DNA of 64,000 nucleotides from Nesterenkonia xinjiangensis (GTDB lineage Bacteria; Actinomycetota; Actinomycetes; Actinomycetales; Micrococcaceae): contig NZ_JACCFY010000001.1 in NCBI RefSeq assembly GCF_013410745.1, positions 434,001-498,000 of the forward strand. Direction: 5' to 3'. The stretch's first letter is position 1. Each line of letters starts with the position of its first letter. Below, piece after piece: positions 1-7,252 of this stretch. The notes under the pieces were generated by a model. The model ran no database searches. It had not been told where the DNA came from and worked only from the letters and a program-made list of their open reading frames with translations. The position numbers and the translations under genes are program-made.

Positions 1-645
1 CGGTTCGTCGTCTCGGTCCGCCGCACCGCGGACGGCTGGAGGATGAACGGCCAGGATCGCAGCTTCGAGGACGTCGCCTCCTGGATCGAGGCTCGCCCCA
101 AGCCGATGATCTTCGAAGCCGCCGTCCCGCAGGCCGAGTCCCAGGCCCAGCTCAATCCGCATTCCACCAACACACTGCGGGTGCTGACCATGCCGGACCT
201 CACCCAGGGCAAAGAGCCGTTCATCGCCGTCGCGGTCCAGCGCATCGGCACCTCCCGCTCGGCCCATGTGGACAACTGGACCCAGGGCGGGCTCAGCGCG
301 AAGATCGACATCGCCACGGGCACCCTCTCCCGCGCCGGGCAGCTTCCCGACGACCACACCCCGGTGTGGCACACCGTGCATCCGGACTCCGGGGCGCAGA
401 TCGAAGGCGCGACTGTCCCCTTTTGGGAGGAGACCAAGGCGCTGGTGCTCGAGGGCGCGAAGCGGCTGAACTTCATGGAGTACATCGGCTGGGACATCAT
501 CGTCAGCCCCACGGGCCCGGTCATCCTCGAGGCCAACGTCAACTCCGGGATGAACGTGCTGCAGGTCCACGGCCCGCTGTTGAAGGACGAGCGGGTGCGG
601 CGCTACTTCGAGAAGCGCGGAGTGGTTCCCAAGAAGCGCAACTGA
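1..645 (+). CDS. Sugar-transfer-associated ATP-grasp ligase (5' end cut by window)
   Basis: The reading frame is open from base 1, so the start lies outside the window; the first in-frame ATG at 43 is internal, because the residues before it (RFVVSVRRTADGWR) align with the interior of the full-length paralogue at 35819-37027. What remains is the C-terminal half of an ATP-grasp domain of the sugar-transfer-associated type (ATPgrasp_ST family by resemblance). It carries the metal/ATP-binding strand VILEANVNSGMN near the end, then LQVHG and a basic tail. This family is expected to activate a carboxylate as an acyl phosphate and join it to an amine, in clusters for surface polysaccharides. It converges on the minus-strand gene ending at 679. 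Family call is by eye; the substrate is unknown. Confidence 0.8.
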   Translation, partial: RFVVSVRRTADGWRMNGQDRSFEDVASWIEARPKPMIFEAAVPQAESQAQLNPHSTNTLRVLTMPDLTQGKEPFIAVAVQRIGTSRSAHVDNWTQGGLSAKIDIATGTLSRAGQLPDDHTPVWHTVHPDSGAQIEGATVPFWEETKALVLEGAKRLNFMEYIGWDIIVSPTGPVILEANVNSGMNVLQVHGPLLKDERVRRYFEKRGVVPKKRN

Positions 646-678
646 ACCTCCCCCGCTGGCGACTCAGAGGGGCGGACC

Positions 679-1821
679 TCAGAGTGTGGTGGCCAGGTGG
701 ATCCTGCGCAGCCGGTCCAGGGCCGTGGGCAGCTCGGCGGCACGGATCCGGGTGCTCGCCCCATAGCCCATGAGCAGCTCCGCGCTCCAACCGGTGCCCG
801 GCTCCTCCGGACGGTGCAGCACGACGACTCCGTCCAGCCCGTCGGGCACCGGCTGCTCCTCCTGCTGCTGGTCGGTGATGAGCAGCAGCGGCCCGGCCGC
901 ACCGACGGCCCGAGCGGCGCCCTCCCCTGCGGCACGGAGCAGCGCCTGATGCAGCCGCTCGGCCGTGGGACCGGCGGCCTCAGCCCGGCCTATGCGCACC
1001 ACTGACCATCCGGACTCCGAGGCCCAGCCCTGCAGCGCCTCGCCGGCGGTGACGCCGTCGGCGACGATGACCCCGGCAGAGTCCCCGCCGATGACGGTGA
1101 CCGTCGGAGTGAAACCCTCACCGAGGTCCAGCTGCCGAGCGAGGCCGTCCTCGAGGGCTCCCCGCCACCAGCCGCGCAGGGCCCTCTCCTCCTGAGAAGC
1201 CGACCCACCAGCCTGCGGCCCCTCGGGCAGCGCCTGGCGGGCCAGCTCTGCGGCGGTGGACATGATCTTCTCCGGCGCCCGAGAGAAGGCTCCCACCCGG
1301 GCGATGTCCGCCAGGACCTGCTCAGGGCTCTCGGGGGCCAACACCAGCGAGGCGCCGTACTGCCGGCGCGCCCACTCCAGGTGGTCGACGGCGGCCGGGA
1401 GCCAGTTCTCCCCCTGCAGCGCGGCCCAGTCGGCCTCACCGAGCAGGTGTTCCACGGTCCAGTCCACAGTACGCACGGGCGCGCTGGTCGGCACATCGGT
1501 GACGACCACCATGCGGAAGGCATAGGTGGCCTCACGGATGATCTCCACGGCCCGAGTCAGCGCGGCGTGCAGCGAGGCGCTGCGCCGTGTCATCACCGCC
1601 ATCACGACCGGCAGCTCGTAGAAGGTCTGGGGGCGCAGGGTGCCCAGCGGAGCGAAGTCCATCGTGCTCGCCACGGTCAGCACCTTCTCACCGTGACGGC
1701 CGCGGGCCCAGGTCTCCAGGCTCGTGGACCAGGAGTCCGCGGAGGCGGCGCCGGCCGGCGCCTGACCGACGCGCGTGTCACTGGTCGGCGTCGAGCTGCT
1801 CGACGTGGAGGAGGTCTGCAT
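679..1821 (-). CDS. Unknown cluster protein, paralogue of 37071-38105
   Basis: A 380-residue protein that I do not recognise. After a low-complexity Ser/Thr-rich N-terminus, residues about 70-200 match the paralogue at 37071-38105: a strand with MTRRSASLHA, then IIREATYAFR, a V-D-W-T/V-V-E-H segment and YGASLVLAPE. The alternating strands and helices suggest a Rossmann or glycosyltransferase-like fold, but no DxD or other diagnostic motif is convincing. The start ATG at 1821 overlaps the stop of the upstream glycosyltransferase (ATGA), so the two are translationally coupled. Both copies of this gene sit directly after the same GT and converge on the same ATP-grasp family, so a joint role in one glycan-modifying step is likely (inference). 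Confidence 0.7.
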   Translation of the reverse strand: MQTSSTSSSSTPTSDTRVGQAPAGAASADSWSTSLETWARGRHGEKVLTVASTMDFAPLGTLRPQTFYELPVVMAVMTRRSASLHAALTRAVEIIREATYAFRMVVVTDVPTSAPVRTVDWTVEHLLGEADWAALQGENWLPAAVDHLEWARRQYGASLVLAPESPEQVLADIARVGAFSRAPEKIMSTAAELARQALPEGPQAGGSASQEERALRGWWRGALEDGLARQLDLGEGFTPTVTVIGGDSAGVIVADGVTAGEALQGWASESGWSVVRIGRAEAAGPTAERLHQALLRAAGEGAARAVGAAGPLLLITDQQQEEQPVPDGLDGVVVLHRPEEPGTGWSAELLMGYGASTRIRAAELPTALDRLRRIHLATTL

Positions 1822-3428
1822 CAGCGGGACTCCTGTCCTTCCCTGGGTGCATGGTGTGCGAGCGGGGCCTCCGCGGCGGTCCCGGGGGCCCTCGGCAGCT
1901 GGGAGGGCGTCATCACGCGACGGAAGCAGCTGGCCACCCGAGGCTCGGGGGCGACGTCGTCGCCGGCGCGGCCGCGCACCCAGGTGCCCGGGACATCGGC
2001 CCAGGCCAAGGCCCTGAGCACTCCTTCGGGGACCTCCTCCCCCACCACGAGCACCAGCCCGGGACGGTGAGTGCGCAGCAGCCGTCGCAGGCTGCCGTGG
2101 AGGTGGCTCTGCCAGGTCTGATCATCGGTCTGCAGCGCCGCGGCGGTGGGCAGCTGCACCGTGGGACCAGAGCCGTCGGGTCCACGACCGAGGCGGTCGG
2201 TCAGGTCCACGCGCAGCACAGAGCGGTCCCCGGAGGCCCGCAGGTGGGCGAGCGCCCGCTCCAGGACATCCTCCTCGGCCTGGGCGGCGACCAGCAGCGT
2301 AGGACCGGGCAGGGCCGGGACCTCCCCCGGCTCGGCGTCGACGGGGGTGCCGGGTGCCTCGACGCCGAGTTCTTCGAGCCGCCGGATGTGCATCTCCGGG
2401 CTGAACGCCAGGGCGAAGTCCTGCGCACGTGCGGACTGCTTCAGGAACTTCGCCGGGTCCGCGTAGTACTCGTCCACGGTGCGCTGGACCTCCCGCGGCG
2501 AGGCGTAGAGCGCGGCGTCGCCGAAGAGCTCCTCCATATAGGGCGGCATGATGGCCACGCAGCCGGCCGCCAGCGCCTCCATGGCCGCCCGGCCGAACGC
2601 CTCCTTGAGGTCCGGGTGGTGCATGTACACCCAGAAATCGATGCGTTCCAGGAAGTGCTCCGGCTCTTCGCCGCCGAACTCCACCACGTGCCAGCGGGAG
2701 GGCACGTAGCCCAGTTTGTGCTCGGCCACCTGCGCTCCGCCGAGGATCTCCACCTGATAGCGCGGCGAGTCCGGGTAGGCCTGCAGGATGTCCCGTCCGG
2801 TGGCCGGCCACTTTCCCGGCTGCGGACGGGAGTGCCGGCCGATCACCGGCCGATCCGCGATGAAGCCGGTGCGGCGACGGATCTCCCCGGAGATGCGGAA
2901 GATGTTGACCCAGTCCTTCTCCCGCAGCGGGACGCGGGTGGTCTGGTCCAGCACGGTCTGGCGCACCACCGGGCCGATGGGGGCCCACACCGGGGCGACG
3001 CCGAAGAGCCGGCGAACCCGCGCGTCGGTGGCCTCCACCGGGTAGTGCCAGGTGTCCGCGGCGTCGACCGCGGCATGGTTGACCACGATGATCACGTGGT
3101 CTGCGGTGATCCCCTCGCAGGCGGAGAGCGTGCTGTAGATCACCGTGGGGTGCCTGATGACCAGCACCTTGGCGTGGATCCGTTCCCGTGGGGAGGCGAT
3201 GCGCACTCCGGGAAGGTCCAGGATGCGCTGGATGTGGGTGCTCCAGGGATTCGGGTAGTTGGTGATCGAGCCCGCGGCATGGACCAGTGCCGTGCTGATC
3301 CCGGCCTCCGCCTGGGCGCGGACCTCCTCGGCGATGCTGCTGGTGGTGCCGCCGGGCAGTCGGAAGTCGGAGAGGATGACGACGTCGACGTCGTACGTGT
3401 CAGCTGGCCCAGCCAGGACCGATGCCAT
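1821..3428 (-). CDS. GT4-like glycosyltransferase with C-terminal extension
   Basis: A 535-residue GT-B glycosyltransferase. The N-terminal Rossmann half opens with LSDFRLPGGTTSSIAEEV, the usual start of a group 1/GT4 acceptor domain. The C-terminal half carries the nucleotide-sugar binding helix FGRAAMEALAAGCVAIMPPY followed by ELFGDAALYA, typical of GT4 enzymes. About 150 residues beyond the GT core have no motif I can name. It is predicted to add a sugar from a nucleotide donor at the cytoplasmic face. It lies 8 bases after the membrane coiled-coil gene and overlaps the next gene by 4 bases. Its closest relative here is 38102-39679, which sits in the same gene order. Donor and acceptor cannot be read from sequence. 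Confidence 0.88.
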   Translation of the reverse strand: MASVLAGPADTYDVDVVILSDFRLPGGTTSSIAEEVRAQAEAGISTALVHAAGSITNYPNPWSTHIQRILDLPGVRIASPRERIHAKVLVIRHPTVIYSTLSACEGITADHVIIVVNHAAVDAADTWHYPVEATDARVRRLFGVAPVWAPIGPVVRQTVLDQTTRVPLREKDWVNIFRISGEIRRRTGFIADRPVIGRHSRPQPGKWPATGRDILQAYPDSPRYQVEILGGAQVAEHKLGYVPSRWHVVEFGGEEPEHFLERIDFWVYMHHPDLKEAFGRAAMEALAAGCVAIMPPYMEELFGDAALYASPREVQRTVDEYYADPAKFLKQSARAQDFALAFSPEMHIRRLEELGVEAPGTPVDAEPGEVPALPGPTLLVAAQAEEDVLERALAHLRASGDRSVLRVDLTDRLGRGPDGSGPTVQLPTAAALQTDDQTWQSHLHGSLRRLLRTHRPGLVLVVGEEVPEGVLRALAWADVPGTWVRGRAGDDVAPEPRVASCFRRVMTPSQLPRAPGTAAEAPLAHHAPREGQESR

Positions 3429-3436
3429 GGCCGCCC

Positions 3437-3901
3437 TCAGTCCTGCTCGGGCGCCCGGGAAGCGTCCGGGGAGAAGGACTCTTGGAAGAGCCGACGGCGC
3501 AGCTGGGTCTGCGCAGCCTCCTGCTGCTCCAGCAGCCGGGCCAGGCGCTGCTCATTGCCGCCGTGGGCCTCGAGCTGCTCGCGCACACCTTCGATGACGT
3601 CCTCCGGGGAGATCTCCGGGCGAGGCTCACCGACGCGGCCTTCTTCGGACCGGGTCCGAGTGCGCAGCACCGCCCGGTGCAGCACCACGGCGCAGCCGGC
3701 GATCAGCCCCTGGGTAGCCAGCAGCAGGATGACCAGACCTGCGGTGTCATGGCCGAACAGCACCGCGAGGATCCCACACAGGGACACCACCGCCGCGGCG
3801 GCGCAGACCGCGAGCATCAGGCGCATCCGGCGCAGTCGCCGACCGATCATCGTCACCCGTCCCACTCCCCACGGTTCATTCTGCAAGACCACATCATTCA
3901 T
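3437..3901 (-). CDS. Small membrane protein with C-terminal coiled coil
   Basis: About 154 residues from the ATG at 3901. There are two hydrophobic segments (LMLAVCAAAAVVSLCGILAV and AGLVILLLATQGLIAGCAVV) after a basic stretch, then a charged helical tail with heptad-like Leu/Gln spacing (REQLEAHGGNEQRLARLLEQQEAAQTQLRRRLF). That suggests a membrane-anchored scaffold facing the cytoplasm. It heads the left three-gene minus operon, at the place where the right-hand copy has the PanD/coiled-coil fusion. The start is uncertain: a GTG at 3856 behind GGGGAG and an upstream in-frame start at 3967 are also possible. The divergent region to 4012 should hold the promoters. Function unknown; scaffold role is inference. 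Confidence 0.6.
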   Translation of the reverse strand: MNDVVLQNEPWGVGRVTMIGRRLRRMRLMLAVCAAAAVVSLCGILAVLFGHDTAGLVILLLATQGLIAGCAVVLHRAVLRTRTRSEEGRVGEPRPEISPEDVIEGVREQLEAHGGNEQRLARLLEQQEAAQTQLRRRLFQESFSPDASRAPEQD

Positions 3902-4011
3902 ACCAGAGCCGGGCACCTGTGCGGCGTCGGCGCACCGGGCGACGGACACCCTCGCGGCACGCACCATACGGTCAGCGGATCACCAGCGATCACCCAGTCT
4001 CACCGCGCATC

Positions 4012-6474
4012 ATGGCACCTGTGCCAGAACCTCGCGAGTACGACATCTCCCAGCATATGGCCTCCTTCGGGAGGCGGCCGCTGAGCACCGTGCTGCTCGA
4101 GCGCGAATGCCTGCGGCACGGCCTGGGCACCCTGCGCAGCGGCGGGCTGACCTTCACCGCCACGGACCCCGCGGGACGGAGCATGGTCTTCTCCCGCACC
4201 GGCTCGGTGCTGAACTCCAGCCCGGCCTCGTCCGTGGCACGGAACAAGCAGTCCACCCGGCTCCTCCTCGAGGAGGCCGGGGTGCCCGCGCCGCGTGGTC
4301 GACGCTTCGCCGGCGGCCAGTTCGACGCCGCCCGGGCCTTCGCCGAGCAGATCGGCTATCCGGTGGTCTGCAAACCGGTAGACGGCACCGAGGGCAAAGG
4401 CGTGGTCACCGGCATCCGCGACGCCGAGGAGCTGCGCTGGGCCTTCGACGCCTCCCTGGAGGCGGCACGTGGCGCCCGCGAGGCGCTTGTCGAGGAGCAT
4501 GTGGAAGGGGAGGCCCACCGGATCATCGTCATCGCTGGTGAGGTGGTCTCCGCGCTGATCAGCCGCCGCGGCGCAGTGATCGGTGACGGCGAGCGCACGG
4601 TGGCCGAGCTGCTCGACGAGCGGCAGGCCCTGCGGGAGCGCAACCCGCACCTGATCGGCCGCCCCATCCCTCGTGGCGAGCCGCTGGATCGCCTGCTGGC
4701 TCGTCAGGGCACCGCACTGGACGCCGTGCCGGGCCCCGGGGCACGGGTGGAGTTCTCCTATGGCTCGAACACTCATCAGGGTGGCGAGCACGCCCAGGTG
4801 CTGCTGGACATGCACCCGTCCCTGCTCGAGGCGGCCCGCCGAGCCGTCGCGCTCATCCCGGGCCTGGACTCGGCCGGGGTGGACTTCATCATCGAGGACA
4901 TCACCCGGCCCCTGCAGGAGCAGCGCGCCGCGATCTGCGAGATCAACTCAGTGCCGGCCATCGACTCCCACGAATACCCGGTCTACGGCCCGGCGCTGCC
5001 AGTGGCCGCCCAGCTGGTGGCACGGGCCGCTGCCCGGGCGGGCCTGCAGCTGACCCAGCCCGCTCCTGAGGCTGACTCTGCGACGCTGAGCGTAGAGATG
5101 ACCGTCACAGGTCGCCTGCCGCACAAGGAGCATCCCCGCTGGTTCGCCGAGACAGCCCGGCAGATGAACCTGGTCGGCAGCTACCGCCGCGTGGACGACC
5201 GGGTGGTCCGCGCAGTGGTCTCCGGCCTGGCGGAGAACGTGGGGGTCTTCCTCTCGCGCGCCTACGACGGCTCGGAGCACTCTGCGGTGCACACCGTCGA
5301 GTCCCGGCCCTGCGTAGCACCAGAGACGGATCGCTTCAAAGTGTTTGACGCCGACCCCGCAGACTCCTGGGCTCCTCGCCGCTCGCCTGGATCGCTCGAC
5401 CTGCCCGGTGACGTCGCCCACGAGCTGCTGCGCGGCCAGGAGCCGGACCTCTGGCTGGTCCATACCGCCCTGCTGGAGGCCGGACTGAGCACCCGGTCCC
5501 TGCCCGGCGGCTCGCTGGCGGCCGCCGCACGCGGCAGCCGGCCACGCGCAGATGAGGCGTCCGTCTCCTTCTCGTATGTGCGCTCCACGGGCAACAGCTT
5601 CGGCGGCGCGGCCATGACCCGAGATCGGGCGGCGCTGTGGCCGCTGCTGGAGGCTCGAGGAGTCCCCACTCCACTGTGGCGCCGTTTTCCGGTGGGCGCC
5701 CACCGAGCGATGACCGAGTTCGCCGACTCGTTGGGCTGGCCGGTGAGGATGGGCGCCCCGGGGCCGGGAGAGGACGTCGTCGTCGAGGACGCTGAGTCAC
5801 TGGCGGTCTCCGCCCGGCAGGCGGGGGCCCGGAGCCGCCGCTCTGTGGTGATCTCCTCGCACCGGCCGGGCCGGCGGCTGGATCTGCTGATCGCCGGGCG
5901 CGAGGTCCTCGCCGCGATCGAGCACGGACCCGACGAGGCGCGCACTCCGATCCCGGTCGCGAAGATCTCCGCGGGACTGCGCGGACTGGCGGTGCGTGCA
6001 CTCGCGGAGCTCCCCGGCATGGCGCTCGCCCAGGTGCACCTGGCGGTGACCGATGTGACGGCGCCGCTGGGGGATCAGCAGACTCTGCTGGTGGAAGGCA
6101 TCACCTCAGCACGACAGCTGAACAGCTTCAGCGCGTCCGGCCTCCCGGGTGCGCTGGAGCTGGCCCGCGAACTGGTCCGCCGGGAGCTGACCCGGTCGGG
6201 CCTGCCTCCCGAGCCGAACGCCTCCTCCCCGGAGGGCGCCGAGCAGGTCCGGCAGCTGGAGCTGCTGGGTGTGCCCGATGCGGAGGCGACGACGCGGCGG
6301 ATGGAAGCGCTGGCCCAGCGGATCGGATGCCGCCCGTCCCAGGTGCAGGCGGATGTGGCCCGCGCGACGTTGCGCGCCGAGATCTCGGGCACGCCCGCGG
6401 AGCTCGCCCTGCTCGCCACCGCGCTGCTCACGGCACGCACGGGCGCCCGCGCGGACGCCGCCCTCCTCAGCTGA
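4012..6474 (+). CDS. ATP-grasp / acylphosphatase-like / second ATP-grasp fusion protein
   Basis: About 820 residues. Residues 75-340 are a cyanophycin-synthetase-like ATP-grasp: the lysine strand VVCKPVDGTEGKGV (K121), EEHVEGEAHR, and the metal-binding CEINSVP (E310, N312). Residues about 358-432 resemble an acylphosphatase; an Arg is kept where the catalytic Arg sits (HPRW, R376), but the catalytic Asn position reads YRR, so activity is doubtful. From about 435 a second, weaker ATP-grasp-like half follows without a clear Glu-x-Asn, probably structural or regulatory. Predicted role is carboxylate-amine ligation through an acyl phosphate in the glycan pathway. The start at 4012 lacks a clear ribosome binding site; a GTG at 4021 is an alternative. 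Confidence 0.8.
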   Translation: MAPVPEPREYDISQHMASFGRRPLSTVLLERECLRHGLGTLRSGGLTFTATDPAGRSMVFSRTGSVLNSSPASSVARNKQSTRLLLEEAGVPAPRGRRFAGGQFDAARAFAEQIGYPVVCKPVDGTEGKGVVTGIRDAEELRWAFDASLEAARGAREALVEEHVEGEAHRIIVIAGEVVSALISRRGAVIGDGERTVAELLDERQALRERNPHLIGRPIPRGEPLDRLLARQGTALDAVPGPGARVEFSYGSNTHQGGEHAQVLLDMHPSLLEAARRAVALIPGLDSAGVDFIIEDITRPLQEQRAAICEINSVPAIDSHEYPVYGPALPVAAQLVARAAARAGLQLTQPAPEADSATLSVEMTVTGRLPHKEHPRWFAETARQMNLVGSYRRVDDRVVRAVVSGLAENVGVFLSRAYDGSEHSAVHTVESRPCVAPETDRFKVFDADPADSWAPRRSPGSLDLPGDVAHELLRGQEPDLWLVHTALLEAGLSTRSLPGGSLAAAARGSRPRADEASVSFSYVRSTGNSFGGAAMTRDRAALWPLLEARGVPTPLWRRFPVGAHRAMTEFADSLGWPVRMGAPGPGEDVVVEDAESLAVSARQAGARSRRSVVISSHRPGRRLDLLIAGREVLAAIEHGPDEARTPIPVAKISAGLRGLAVRALAELPGMALAQVHLAVTDVTAPLGDQQTLLVEGITSARQLNSFSASGLPGALELARELVRRELTRSGLPPEPNASSPEGAEQVRQLELLGVPDAEATTRRMEALAQRIGCRPSQVQADVARATLRAEISGTPAELALLATALLTARTGARADAALLS

Positions 6475-6772
6475 CGATGACCGAGCCCGACGGCGCCTGA
6501 GCGTAGCCCACACGTCACCGATGAACGCCGGTGACGCCGTCTTGTCCCTGAGCCGCGCTAGACTCTGCCTGGATCGACCTCGGTCATGCTCCCTGTCCGC
6601 CGCCTGTCGGCGTGCGGGGGGAGGTTTGTAGACTGTGGGGCAACTGTGGCTGGGCGCACGCGTCAGCTCCGGTCGCAGCGATCACGCACGCAGCAGTCGG
6701 AGGCTCCCCGCGCGGGACGCACCAGGGAGCACACCGTCACAGATGAGGCCGACCACGAGGAGTCCAGCAGCG
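6475..6772 (+). promoter_or_regulatory. Leader region before duplicated block A
   Basis: 298 bases without a convincing gene between the ATP-grasp stop and the coiled-coil gene. Two TAGACT hexamers (6559-6564 and 6629-6634) fit the TAnnnT -10 pattern common in actinobacteria, but I find no -35 element at the right distance. The same hexamer occurs at 14106-14111 before block B. Promoter assignment is tentative. Confidence 0.3.
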
Positions 6773-7252
6773 ATGACGGGAACGGTCACCGAACCCTCGA
6801 ATGAGCGCACCCAGGAGCTGAAGCCGGTTCCGGATCTTCCCGCGCCGCCGCAGGGCGAGCAGCTGGACCCCCTGGTGGTGCAGCTCCTCGAGCAGCACCG
6901 CGCCCTGCTGCGCGAGCTGCAGTGGGCCTATAAGCAGCTCGACACCTTCCACCGGCTGGAGGTCGAGGGCGTGCTGAAGGATCTCTCCCGCAGCATCGAC
7001 GAGAAGATGGCGGACCGCCAGCTCGCCAAGCAGGTGGAGAGGCTCTCCAAGGACGTCGAGAAGCTCACCCGGGACGTCAAGTACGTGAAGAGGAACACGC
7101 CTGAGCAGTCCGCCCGGATCACCCACTCCGCCCGGCGCGCCGTCAAGGTCGCCGCGACCGACCCCAGGCGCGCCGCCCGGGCCGCGGCGCGTCGTCTGCC
7201 CCGCCCGGTGAAGGATCGCCTCAAGCGGCTCTCCGGGGGCGCCGGCAGATGA
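6773..7252 (+). CDS. Coiled-coil protein heading block A
   Basis: About 159 residues from ATG 6773, behind GAGGAG. A short Pro-rich N-terminus leads into the signature HRALLRELQWAYKQLDTF. A long charged helix then carries heptads (VERLSKDVEKLTRDVKYVKR), and the C-terminus is basic with many Arg/Ala. No membrane segment or enzyme motif is present. The same signature, with two changes, stands in 14201-14830 at the same place in block B. Its stop overlaps the next start (ATGA), so it is made together with the first giant GT. The stable pairing suggests a scaffold or chain-length-type partner of the GTs (inference). An upstream in-frame ATG at 6743 is possible. Confidence 0.72.
   Translation: MTGTVTEPSNERTQELKPVPDLPAPPQGEQLDPLVVQLLEQHRALLRELQWAYKQLDTFHRLEVEGVLKDLSRSIDEKMADRQLAKQVERLSKDVEKLTRDVKYVKRNTPEQSARITHSARRAVKVAATDPRRAARAAARRLPRPVKDRLKRLSGGAGR

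Noticed and set aside
6559-6634. TAGACT hexamers as firm promoters
   Set aside because: No -35 element at 16-19 bases was found for any of them, so they are noted only as tentative -10 boxes.
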